A stretch of DNA of 64,000 nt. It comes from Glycine soja. Lineage: Eukaryota; Streptophyta; Magnoliopsida; Fabales; Fabaceae. The notes beneath the pieces were generated by a model. The model was not told the DNA's origin, searched no databases, and saw nothing but the letters and a program-made list of their open reading frames with translations. Of the stretch, positions 10,017 to 20,620 are shown piece after piece (within the stretch, counting starts at the first letter, position 1; each line of letters begins with the position of its first letter). The translations under genes were made by a program, and so were the position numbers. The DNA lies in NCBI RefSeq assembly GCF_004193775.1, contig NC_041006.1, positions 24,448,644-24,512,643 on the forward strand, written 5' to 3'.

Positions 10017-11264
10017 ATGGCACCGAGGAAGCTTGCCTCAAAGAGGTCCAGGAAGGACAAGGCGGCCGAAGGAACTAGTTCCGCCCCGGAGTACGACAGT
10101 CACCGCTTTAGGAGCGTTGTACACCACCAGCGCTTCGAAGCCATCAAGGGATGGTCGTTTCTCCGGGAGCGACGCGTCCAGCTCAGGGACGACGAGTATA
10201 CTGATTTCCAGGAGGAAATAGGGCGCCGGCGGTGGGCACCACTGGTTACTCCCATGGCCAAGTTTGATCCAGAAATAGTCCTTGAGTTTTACGCCAATGC
10301 TTGGCCAACATAGGAAGGCGTGCGTGACATGAGATCCTGGGTTAGGGGTCAGTGGATCCCGTTCGATGCCGACGCTATCAGCCAGCTCCTGGGATATCCG
10401 ATGGTATTGGAAGAGGGCCAGGAATGCGAGTATGGCCAGAGGAGGAACCGGTCTGATGGGTTCGATGAGGAGGCCATCACCCAGCTGTTATGTATACCGG
10501 GGCAGGATTTTGCCCGGACTGCTGCAGGGAGACGAGTGCGAATCATGCGCACCAATATGACCACCCTGACCCAGATATGGATGACGTTGCTCCTCAGCAA
10601 CATCCTGCCCACTGATCATAATTCCGACCTCCCCATGCCTAAGTGCCAGCTGGTGTACGCCATCCTGACACGGATGAGCATCCATGTGGCTCAGCTGATC
10701 GCTGATGCCATATATATTTTTGCAGGTATGGCGCCCACTAGCCACCCTGACCCAGATAAGTCCAACAGGGCCCTGGGATTCCCCGCACTGATCACAGGAC
10801 TCTGCCAGTCATTCGGAGTCCCCGTTGCACCTACCAAGGTGATTCGGCCGCCCATCACCCGGGCTTTTATTGAGAAGTACTGTACCCAGAGACAGGCTCA
10901 GGGTGATGCTCCACAGGCCGCAGGCGCGCCCCCACCACCTCATCAGGCTGGCCAGGCTGGGGCATTTGACATGGAGCAGTATTTACGGCATTTGGTTCGC
11001 CAGCAGGCGGCCAACCACCGAGCACATGTACGGACCCATGATTGTCTGTACCAGATGAGCCTTAGCATGCAGAGCCAGGGTTTCGCTCCTTTTTCATGCC
11101 CTACTCCAGACCAGTTCAGGGCAGAGGTTGCATGGCCCGGAGATTGGCCCGAGGCCCAAGCAGGAGAGGCACCCCCAGAAGCTCCCGGCGATGGAGAAGA
11201 AGCCCACGAGGATGAGGAGATGGCCGATTTGCTTGACTTCTTGGGAGGGAGTGGAGATACGTGA
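10017..11264 (+). pseudogene. Accessory ORF (putative plant transposon protein domain type)
   Basis: Begins MAPRKLASKRSRKDK, a basic, nuclear-localisation-like N-terminus, then a domain with GWSFLRERRVQLRDDEY, PEIVLEFYANAWP, RGQWIPFDADAISQLLG, RVRIMRTNMTTLTQIW and KSNRALGFPALITGLCQ. I recognise this as the domain found widely in legume repeats and labelled putative plant transposon protein; its biochemical function is unknown. Proline/alanine-rich and acidic stretches end the protein (EEAHEDEEMADLL). One in-frame TAG at 10311-10313 interrupts the frame; the rest, 10320-11264, is open. It lies sense to the element, downstream of integrase, where an envelope-like or extra ORF would be. I see no signal peptide or membrane segment, so it is not an envelope protein. 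Truncated copies are in elements B (34326-35031) and C (60961-61540). Confidence 0.65.
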
Positions 11265-12524
11265 CTGGGAGATCCCCAGATTCATGTTTTCTTTCATATT
11301 TCTTTTGTCATTTTTATTCTATGTTATTGTTTTGACTTGAGAGACTAACGTTTGTTTTTGTTGTTTCGATTGTCATTTGTACAGCGCATACATTTTTGTT
11401 TAGATTGGTGCGTTAGTATTTATATATCATTACTATCGATGATGTTTGAAATTCTGGAACCGTGTAGAGTTCTTCGTTTAGGAACATCGTCCAAAAGTAT
11501 ATATGTAAAATAAACAAAAAAATCATGATAAAAATAAAAATAGAAAAGGAAAGAAAATGAAATAGAAAAGGAAAGAAAATGAAATAGAAAAGAAAAGAAA
11601 GTGAAAAGAAAAAGAGAGCAAATAAGAGAAAAAAAGGGGTAAGTAAGGAAAAAGGTAGAAAAAGGAAAAAATAAGTTGTCAAGTTGAAAGACCAACATGC
11701 TTTTGAAAAGAGACGATTTCCAACTTTTCTTTGGAAAAATTCACTGATCGTAACTAGCTTTTGAAAAAATGTGTATACACCTGAAGGGTGAATGCTGTGA
11801 AGATTTTCCCGGACGCCCGAAATGGACTCGGATGAATGCACAAATTGATAAAAGAACATATTTTGGAAACATTGGGTTGATTAAAATAGAGGAAATGAAT
11901 CCTGAGCCCTAGCATCACATGACCATAAAAATTTGACACTTGAGTGTCCGCATAGGTGCATGCATGACCAGTTTTGCATAAAGTTTCCAAATCATCATTT
12001 TTGCATTTTTGTGTCATGGAAATAATGTGGGGCATCCCTTTTATCCTTGAACCAAACCAAACCCTGACATGTATCATGTCTAGCCATTCTACAAGCTTTG
12101 AGCCAAAATCCTGACTCACCATAAACCTTGACCCAGGGTGAGAATGCCAATCCTTACCCTCGGAAGCAAAAAAAAAAAGGAGAAGAGAAGGAAAATTTCC
12201 AATCAAAGAGGAAGCATAAAAAGGAGAGAAGGAAAATTTCCAATCAAAGAGAAAGAAAAGAAGAGGAAAGAAAACTCCCAATCAAAGAATGGGAGAAGAA
12301 AAAAAAAAAAAAAAAAAAGAAGTAAAAAAGAAGAAAGCTCCTGGTCAAAGAAACTAGAAGAAATGTGCAGAAAGGTCTTTTGACCGGACGATATCTGAAC
12401 AATACAGAATTGTCACCAAATGAACAAAAAAAGAAGGAAAGGAAATCACGACCTAAAATGGTCTTCTCCCTTTAATTACCAACCAAAATCCCGTGCGCTA
12501 GCGACCCTTTTTTCTCGCCCCGCA
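11265..12524 (+). other. Element A 3' region: purine-rich tracts and a conserved non-coding block
   Basis: After the accessory ORF comes a T-rich stretch, then a nearly pure A/G tract at about 11519-11675 (repeats of GAAATAGAAAAGGAAAGAAA), a block at about 11690-12150 that is shared closely with B (33190-33600) and C (59760-60200), and a second purine tract at about 12160-12380 with repeats of AATTTCCAATCAAAGAG. Open frames of lysine/glutamate or phenylalanine type in this stretch are composition artefacts. No gene is seen. Confidence 0.6.
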
Positions 12525-12734
12525 CTAAACAAAAAAACAGAAAAAGAAAAAAACAGAAAAAGAAAAAGCCAAAAACACACAAAAGCCGAAAGAAGAAACC
12601 ACCAAAAGAACCCATTCCCAAGGGAAGTCCTATTTGATCCATGATCACGCATGTAATTTTTGATTTGATAGGAAATAATTTGCAAAGTCAAGTCATGACA
12701 TATCTATGGTTCGGAATTAGGATGAAACACTTAC
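12525..12734 (-). other. Putative antisense intron in the element A 3' region
   Basis: On the minus strand a strong donor, GCACAG/GTAAGTGTTT, begins at 12734, and a pyrimidine-rich tract ends with TTTGTTTAG/TGCGGGG at 12525, giving 210 bp. The same pair is present in elements B (32603-32811, 209 bp) and C (59155-59363, 209 bp), also antisense to the element. Tat-lineage elements are known to carry antisense ORFs in the 3' region in some plants, which fits, but I see no convincing antisense protein here. Confidence 0.4.
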
Positions 12735-13380
12735 CTGTGCGAGATTGATACACTTTGAGTGGATTTCTTCTATGTTTGTCGAACCCAGTGTTTCCTCTAA
12801 ATGGTCATTTAGAAACGAAATGCTAACATCCAAGATCTCATTTATGGTTATGGGGGATCCCATCAGCAGACTCTCCTTCCCTGGTAGGCGCATTGTTTGT
12901 CACTCAAAAAAGCATATGCTGCTCTAAATCAGTTGGAATATTTGTCTCTTTGCTAAAGCATGTTTGCATTTTAGTGGAGAAAACACCGAGACTTTTTCAA
13001 GTCTCACAAGTTATCCAGAACTACGTAGGTCTGAGTTCCTCATTGGAGGATACGTAGGAGCAAGAGCCTCGCTTTTGTCGACCACACCGCCTTTTGTCGC
13101 CATGACTCAAGAGCTGGTAGCCCGCGGAGACACCTTACGGTTATCCGCACCTCGTCATTCAGTGACCCCAAGTGTGATTCACGAGCAGAGACCAATATGG
13201 TCATCTGCGCCCTTTCCGGAGATGTCAGCATTTTCCGATGGAGACTTTCCAAGTCTCACAAGTTATCCAGAACTACGTAAGGTCTGAGTTCCTCATTGGA
13301 GGATACGTAGGAGCAAGAGCTTTGCTTTTGTCGGCCGCCCCATAATCTTTGTCATACTGACCCTGAGGTCATGTGACGCG
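12735..13380 (+). other. Element A 3' region with repeated TACGTAG hairpins
   Basis: A conserved block shared with B (31961-32602) and C (58511-59154). It contains two copies, near 13015-13070 and 13260-13325, of a long inverted repeat, CTACGTAGGTCTGAG facing GGATACGTAGGAGC, each followed by a TTTTGTCG pyrimidine-rich end. No coding content. Confidence 0.6.
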
Positions 13381-15780
13381 CACCCTTTTGTCATCCAGAG
13401 GCGGCGGGCCCGATGACAAGCAGAGACCAAGTTTGGTCATTCTGCACCCATGATACGCGGAGATACCTTATGGTTATTCGCACCCTTTTGTCATCCAGAG
13501 GCGGCGGGCCCGATGACAAGCAGAGACCAAGTTTGGTCATTCTGCACCCATGATACGCGGAGATACCTTATGGTTATTCGCACCCTTTTGTCATCCAGAG
13601 GCGGCGGGCCCGATGACAAGCAGAGACCAAGTTTGGTCATTCTGCACCCATGATACGCGGAGATACCTTATCGTTATTCGCACCCTTTTGTCATCCAGAG
13701 GCGGCGGGCCCGATGACAAGCAGAGACCAAGTTTGGTCATTCTGCACCCATGATACGCGGAGATACCTTATGGTTATTCGCACCCTTTTGTCATCCAGAG
13801 GCGGCGGGCCCGATGACAAGCAGAGACCAAGTTTGGTCATTCTGCACCCATGATACGCGGAGATACCTTATGGTTATTCGCACCCTTTTGTCATCCAGAG
13901 GCGGCGGGCCCGATGACAAGCAGAGACCAAGTTTGGTCATTCTGCACCCATGATACGCGGAGATACCTTATGGTTATTCGCACCCTTTTGTCATCCAGAG
14001 GCGGCGGGCCCGATGACAAGCAGAGACCAAGTTTGGTCATTCTGCACCCATGATACGCGGAGATACCTTATGGTTATTCGCACCCTTTTGTCATCCAGAG
14101 GCGGCGGGCCCGATGACAAGCAGAGACCAAGTTTGGTCATTCTGCACCCATGATACGCGGAGATACCTTATGGTTATTCGCACCCTTTTGTCATCCAGAG
14201 GCGGCGGGCCCGATGACAAGCAAAGACCAAGTTTGGTCATTCTGCACCCATGATACGCGGAGATACCTTATGGTTATTCGCACCCTTTTGTCATCCAGAG
14301 GCGGCGGGCCCGATGACAAGCAGAGACCAAGTTTGGTCATTCTGCACCCATGATACGCGGAGATACCTTATGGTTATTCGCACCCTTTTGTCATCCAGAG
14401 GCGGCGGGCCCGATGACAAGCAGAGACCAAGTTTGGTCATTCTGCACCCATGATACGCGGAGATACCTTATGGTTATTCGCACCCTTTTGTCATCCAGAG
14501 GCAGCGGGCCCAATGACAAGCAGAGACCAAGTTTGGTCATTCTGCACCCATGATACGCGGAGATACCTTATGGTTATTCGCACCCTTTTGTCATCCAGAG
14601 GCGGCGGGCCCGATGACAAGCAGAGACCAAGTTTGGTCATTCTGCACCCATGATACGCGGAGATACCTTATGGTTATTCGCACCCTTTTGTCATCCAGAG
14701 GCGGCGGGCCCGATGACAAGCAGAGACCAAGTTTGGTCATTCTGCACCCATGATACGCGGAGATACCTTATGGTTATTCGCACCCTTTTGTCATCCAGAG
14801 GCGGCGGGCCCGATGACAAGCAGAGACCAAGTTTGGTCATTCTGCACCCATGATACGCGGAGATACCTTATGGTTATTCGCACCCTTTTGTCATCCAGAG
14901 GCGGCGGGCCCGATGACAAGCAGAGACCAAGTTTGGTCATTCTGCACCCATGATACGCGGAGATACCTTATGGTTATTCGCACCCTTTTGTCATCCAGAG
15001 GCGGCGGGCCCGATGACAAGCAGAGACCAAGTTTGGTCATTCTGCACCCATGATACGCGGAGATACCTTATGGTTATTCGCACCCTTTTGTCATCCAGAG
15101 GCAGCGGGCCCGATGACAAGCAGAGACCAAGTTTGGTCATTCTGCACCCATGATACGCGGAGATACCTTATGGTTATTCGCACCCTTTTGTCATCCAGAG
15201 GCGGCGGGCCCGATGACAAGCAGAGACCAAGTTTGGTCATTCTGCACCCATGATACGCGGAGATACCTTACGGTTATCCGCACCCTTTTGTCATCCAGAG
15301 GCGGCGGGCCCGATGACAAGCAGAGACCAAGTTTGGTCATTCTGCACCCATGATACGCGGAGATACCTTATGGTTATTCGCACCCTTTTGTCATCCAGAG
15401 GCAGCGGGCCCGATGACAAGCAGAGACCAAGTTTGGTCATTCTGCACCCATGATACGCGGAGATACCTTATGGTTATTCGCACCCTTTTGTCATCCAGAG
15501 GCGGCGGGCCCGATGACAAGCAGAGACCAAGTTTGGTCATTCTGCACCCATGATACGCGGAGATACCTTACGGTTATCCGCACCCTTTTGTCATCCAGAG
15601 GCGGCGGGCCCGATGACAAGCAGAGACCAAGTTTGGTCATTCTGCACCCATGATACGCGGAGATACCTTATGGTTATTCGCACCCTTTTGTCATCCAGAG
15701 GCGGCGGGCCCGATGACAAGCAGAGACCAAGTTTGGTCATTCTGCACCCATGATACGCGGAGATACCTTATGGTTATTCG
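13381..15780. repeat. 24 tandem copies of a 100-bp repeat
   Basis: Exactly 24 units of 100 bp, nearly identical, starting at each position ending in 81. Each unit has CACCCTTTTGTCATCC, GGCGGGCCCGATGAC, the inverted repeat GACCAAGTTTGGTC and GATACGCGGAGATACC. Rare variants include GGCAGCGGG (about 14504, 15104, 15404), CAAAGACC at 14221 and CGGTTATCC (about 15270, 15570). The last two variant types recur together 300 bp apart, so 15081-15380 and 15381-15680 look like a three-unit duplication. All units stay open in one frame because 100 bp units overlap with different frames; I do not read this as a protein gene. Confidence 0.97.
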
Positions 15781-16160
15781 CACCCATTCTTTTGCTATCT
15801 GTAAGACAGAACGCTTGGTAGCATGCAGGGGCTGACACAGTCTTCTGCACCTTTTGTTCCTCCGGGAACAACAAAGTCATTTACATGCGGAAATTTCATG
15901 GTCGCCCGCGACTCTCGTCAACCGAGAGGAGCGAAATTAGTGTCATACACTGATTTTCGGGGACCTTTGCTTGATGACATGTGACCATTCTTTGGTCCTT
16001 GTGAGGTGCTTGGCACCCATCATTAGGCAATTTGTGAAATTCTAGGAACAACAAGTCATTTGCATGTGGAGATTTTATGGTCACCCGCGACTCTCGTCAA
16101 ATCGAGAGGGACGAAATTAGTGTCTTATCTTTACTTTCCTTTTATCTCCAATAAAAGACA
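15781..16160 (+). repeat. LTR-start-like repeats before the polypurine tract (element A)
   Basis: Contains a diverged copy of the first about 130 bp of the LTR (15940-16045: CGGGGACCTTTGCTTGATGA, TTGGCACCCATCATTAGGCA) and two copies of a CATGGTCGCCCGCGACTCTC-type block (15895 and 16075). Elements B and C have three or more such copies in the matching place. Confidence 0.7.
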
Positions 16161-16176
16161 AGTAAAGAGGGGCAAC
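16161..16176 (+). other. Polypurine tract of element A
   Basis: AGTAAAGAGGGGCAAC directly precedes the LTR start TGTCATACCC. This is the primer site for plus-strand DNA synthesis. The same sequence in reverse complement follows the LTRs at 30340 and 56990. Confidence 0.85.
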
Positions 16177-17846
16177 TGTCATACCCTAATTTCGTCCGGG
16201 GACCTTTGCTCGATGACATGCGACCATTCTTTGGTCCTTGTGAGGTGCTTGGCACCCATCATTAGGCAATTTGTGAAATTCCAGGACATGCCGAAAAAAA
16301 CAAAAAAATATTGATGCACAATCCGTAAGTTTCCGTGACACACCGGAAATCAAATGGAAGCATCGTTGCATAATTAAGTGAGGTTCCGTAACATTCCGTA
16401 AGTCAAAAAGGGGATGATTATGTAATCCGCAAGGTTCCGTAACATTACGGAAAGAAAACAAGTATCGTTACGAAATTCGTAAGTTTCCGTAACTTTACGA
16501 AAAAAGAATCACCAAAAAACAGCAGAGGGGGGTGTACTTAGTAAAAATGGGGGTGCAAATAGCACCCAGGCCCATTTGGGCCCTCCAGAAGATTCCTCCA
16601 GAAGGCGGTTGCTTCTGGAGGAAGCAACCCTGCTCGCCTGGGCGAGCTGAGCTCGCCTGGGCGAGCTGGGCGGCAACCACCTCCCCTATTTTGCTATAAA
16701 TAGGGGAGGAAATGAAGAAGGAAGGGGTCCAGCCCCTTAGGCACTTCTCTCTCTTTCGAATTTGCTTGGAAAAATTGTTTCCGTGAAGAAAATCTAAGCC
16801 GAGGCGCTTCCGAAACGTTTCCGTAACGTTTTCCGTGAGGAATCTCGCAAAGATTTCAACCGTTCTTCGACGTTCTTCATTCGTTCTTCATCGTTCTTCG
16901 ATCTTCAACGGGTAAGTACCTCGAACCAAGCTTCTCGATTCATTCTATGTACCCGTAGCGGTCCACATTGTGTTTCGTGCATTTTTATTCTCGTTTTGTT
17001 TACTTTTTATACCCCCTGTTGACGTGCTTAAGCCATTTTACTTAAGTCGTTTCTCGCTTAACTTAAAAATAAAATAAATTTCCACCGAACGTTTGAATTA
17101 TATTATCCGTTAACTTCGGTTAAAATCAATTCCGACCGTTCGGTCGTGCCGTAACCACGTTGGAAATCAAAAAGAGGTAAAAAATAATATAATAATCAAA
17201 AAAACATCTTTTTAGTAAAATAAAGCGGAAAATCAATCGGACGTTTTCTCTTTGGGATTTCTCATTCTTAATCGAATTGATTAATAACTAAGGTGAAACT
17301 AAGGCTAAAATCAACTCGCCTAGTCAAGCTCGTCCACAAAAATAGGCTTTTGAAGTTTGTCATTTCAATTTCTCACTAAGTAAAATGGATCATTTTTAAG
17401 GTCCAACGCCTTAAAATGATCACCACTTAAGTAAAAAAGAATCGCTTGATAAAAAAGAACTACGTAGGTCTGATTTCCTCATCGCAAATTGAGGAATACG
17501 TAGGAGCAAAGGGAAACACCCTTGTCGACCACAAAAAAGGAAAAATATAAAAAGGGTATAAAGGACATAAGAACATAAAAGGGAACATAAAAATCAAAGT
17601 CATGTTTGCACATTCGATTAAAGGCTGCCGTCCCTTGGGACGGGCGTGTGGGGTGCTAATACCTTCCCCGTGCGTAAATACAACTCCCGAACCTTTCAAC
17701 TTAAAAGTTCGTAGATCGCGTCTTTTCCGGTTTTTCCGACGTTTTCCCCAAATAAACGTTGGTGGCGACTCCGCGCGTATTCCTTTCATGGAACACGCAT
17801 CCCGCGAGTCTCGCGTCGCCCTCCCGCCGAAGGGTAGGTTGCGACA
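16177..17846 (+). repeat. 3' LTR of element A (1670 bp)
   Basis: Starts TGTCATACCC and ends GGTTGCGACA, the expected TG...CA. Both termini are shared with LTRs at 28219-30339, 42309-44440 and 54695-56989 (reverse complement). Inside: GGTTCCGTAAC-type repeats near the start, a promoter (16632-16702), a CGTTCTTCG microsatellite at about 16863-16900, a donor-like GGGTAAGTACC at 16911, a TACGTAG hairpin at about 17459-17515, and GGCGACTCCGC at 17764. Confidence 0.9.
16632..16702 (+). promoter_or_regulatory. LTR promoter of element A
   Basis: Two tandem copies of the perfect palindrome GCTCGCCTGGGCGAGC (about 16633-16663) followed by a canonical TATA box, CTATAAATAG, at 16694-16703. Transcription should start about 30 bp downstream, near the CT-rich 16740-16755. 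In LTR C the same palindrome (as GCTCGCCCAGGCGAGC) lies upstream of a TATAAAAA box, with extra partial copies; in the LTRs of B the palindrome is missing but the TATA box (reverse complement at 29621 and 43711) remains. Confidence 0.7.
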
Positions 17847-20620
17847 TTCGTCTATCCTCCACCCTCAAATCTTATCTGGAGCCCCATGATTTGATTGTCA
17901 TTCATGCATCCTCCACCATCCAGTCTGGAGCCCCACGAATTGATTTCCTTGCGCTCTTCGTCTATGCTCCACCCTCAAATCTTACCCACAGCCCCATGAA
18001 TTGATTGTCCTTCATGCATCCTCCACCATCGAGTCTCTAGCCCCACGAATTACTTGATTAGCGCTGTTCGTCTATCCCCAACCCTTAAATCTTATCCGGA
18101 GCCCCATGAATTGATTGTCATTCATGCATCCTGTACCATTGAGACTGGAGCCCCAGGAATTGATTGCCTAGCGTTGTTCATCTATCCTCCACCCTCAAAT
18201 ATTATCCGGTGCCCCACAAATTGATTGTCATTAATGCATCCTCTACCATTGAGTCTGGAGCCCCACGAATTGATTGCCAAGCGTTGTTCATCTATCCGTC
18301 ACCCTCAAATCTTATCCGGAGCCCCATGAATCTATTGTCATTCATGCATCCTCCACCATCGAGTCTAGAGCCCCACGAATTTATTGCCTTACACTGTTCG
18401 TCTATCCTCCACCCTCAAATCTTGACCGGAGCCCCATGAATTGAGTGTCATTCATGCATCCTCCACCATCGAGTTTGGAGCCCCACGAATTGATTGCCTA
18501 GCGCTGTTCGTCTATTCTCCACCCTCAAATCTTATCTGGAGCCCCACGAATTGATGGCCTAGCGATGTTCGTCTATCCTCCACCCTCAAATCCTATCTAG
18601 AGCCCCATGATTTGATTGTCATTCATGCATCCTCCACCATCTAGTCTGGAGCCCCACGAATTGATTTCTTAGCGCTGTTCGTCTATCCTCCACCCTTAAA
18701 TCTTACCCACAGCCCCATGAATTGATTGTCCTTCATGCATCCTCCACCATCGAGTCTCGAGCCCCCAGAATTGCTTGCCTAGCGTTGTTCATTTATCCTC
18801 AACCCTCAAATCTTATCCAGAGCCCCATGAATTGATTGTCATTCATGCATCCTCCACCATTGAGTCTGGAGCCCCACGAATTGATTGGCTAGCGTTGTTC
18901 ATCTATCCTCCACCCTCAAATATTATCCGGTGCCCCACAAATTGAGTGTCATTCATGCATCCTCAACCATTGAGTCTGGAGCCCCACGAATTGATTGCCT
19001 GGCGTTGTTCATCTTTCCTCCACCCTCAAATCTTATCCGGAGCCCTAAGAATTGATTGTCATTCATGCATCCTCCACCATCGAGTCTAGAGCCCCAAGAA
19101 TTTATTGCCTTACACTGTTCGTCTATCCTCCACCCTCAAATCTTACCCGGAGCCCCATGAATTGATTATCATTCATGCATCCTCCACCATCGAGTCTAGA
19201 GCCCTACGAATTTATTACCTAGCGCTATTCGTCTATCCTCCACCTCAAATCTTATCCGGAGCCCCATGAATTGATTGTCATTCATGCATCCTCCACCATC
19301 GAGTCTGAAGCCCCACGAATTGATTGCCTAGCACTGTTCGTCTATCCACCACCCTCAAATTTAATCCAGAGCCCCATGAATTGATTGTCATTTATGCATC
19401 CTCCACCATCGAGCCTGGAGCCCCACGAATTGATTGCCTAGCGCTGTTCATCTATCCTCCACCCTCAAATCTTATCCGGAGCCCCATGAATTGATTGTCA
19501 TTCATGCATCCTCCAACATCTAGTCTGGAGCCCACGAATTGATTGTCTAGCGCTATTCGTCTATCCTCTACCCTCAAATCTTTACCGGAGCCCCATGAAT
19601 TGATTGTCATTCATGCATCCTCCACCATCGAGTCTCGAGCCCCACGAATTGCTTACCTAGCGTTGTTCGTCTATCCTCAACCCTCAAATCTTATCCAGAG
19701 CCCCATGAATTGATTGTCATTCATGCATCCTCCACCATTGAGTCTGGAGCCCCACGAATTAATTGCCTAGCGGTTTTCATCTATCCTCCACCCTCAAATA
19801 TTATCCGGTGCCCCACAAATTGATTGTCATTCATGCATCCTCCACCATTGAGTCTGGAGCCCCACGAATTGATTGCCTAGCGTTGTTCATCTATCCTCCA
19901 CCCTCAAATCTTATCCGGAGCCCCATGAATTGATTGTCATTCATGCATCCTCCACCATCGAGTCTAGAGCCCCACGAATTTATTGCCTTACACTGTTCGT
20001 CTATCCTCCACCCTCAAATCTTACCCGGAGCCCCATGAATTGATTATCATTCATGCATCCTCCACCATCGAGTCTGGAGCCCCACGAATTTATTGCCTAG
20101 CGCTATTCGTCTATCCTCCACCTCAAATCTTATCCGGAGCCCCATGAATTGAGTGTCATTCATGCATCCTCCACCATCGAGTTTGGAGCCCCACGAATTG
20201 ATTGCCTAGCGCTGTTCGTATATCCTTCACCCTCAAATCTTATCTGGAGCCCCATGAATTGATTGTCATTCATGCATCCTCCACCATCGAGTCTGGAGCC
20301 CCACGAATTGATGGCCTAGCGATGTTCTTCTATCCTCCACCCTCAAATCCTATCTGGAGCCCCATGATTTGATAATCATTCATGCATCCTCCACCATCCA
20401 ATCTGGAGCCCCACGAATTGATTTCCTAGCGCTGTTCGTCTATCCTCCATCCTCAAATCTTACCCACAGCCCCATGAATTGATTGTCCTTCATGCATCCT
20501 CCACCATCGAGTCTCGAGCCCCACGAATTGCTTGCCTAGCGCTGTTCGTCTATCCTCAACCCTCATATCTTATCCAGAGCCCCATGAATTGATTGTCATT
20601 CATGCATCCTCCACCATTGA
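17847..20620. repeat. 110-bp satellite array, first block
   Basis: Monomers of 110 bp (phases at 18061, 18171, 18281, 18391). Each monomer consists of two related parts that both begin GAGCCCCA(T/C)GAATTGATTG and both carry (A)TCCTCCACC(A/C)TC: one of 49 bp and one of 61 bp. Monomers differ by about 5-15% with recurring variants (for example TTACACTG, CACAGCCCC, TCTCGAGCC) that give higher-order order. I do not recognise it as a named satellite. No gene. Confidence 0.95.

Larger units (their letters stand above)
1..17846 (+). mobile_element. Element A: Tat/Ogre-type Ty3/gypsy LTR retrotransposon, 5' truncated by the window
   Basis: Order of parts seen: ORF1 end, gag, aspartic protease, G-patch, RT, RNase H, second RNase H, integrase, accessory ORF, repeat-rich 3' region, polypurine tract, 3' LTR. 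RT before integrase is the Ty3/gypsy order. A second RNase H and an ORF upstream of gag are marks of the Tat lineage, and a G-patch after the protease together with a short intron before RT fits Ogre-like members. The 3' LTR ends in GCGACA at 17846 and abuts satellite DNA whose first five bases are TTCGT, the expected target-site duplication if the 5' end lies in the same array. The coding part is broken by a few stops and frameshifts, so this copy is probably inactive but not ancient. Confidence 0.9.

Noticed and set aside
10715..10730. TTTTTGCAG inside the accessory ORF as a splice acceptor
   Set aside because: The frame reads through it with conserved protein on both sides; the matching GTAAGT in B and C would leave only about 57 bp, too short for a plant intron.
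11413..12383. Phenylalanine-rich and lysine-rich frames as membrane or basic proteins
   Set aside because: Caused by homopurine/homopyrimidine tracts.
13381..15780. CRISPR array
   Set aside because: Plant retrotransposon context, no unique spacers; the whole 100-bp unit is repeated.
13450..15835. Series of overlapping 61-67 aa frames on plus strand
   Set aside because: They are the same 100-bp repeat read again and again; a 100-bp period shifts frame each unit and no gene context exists.
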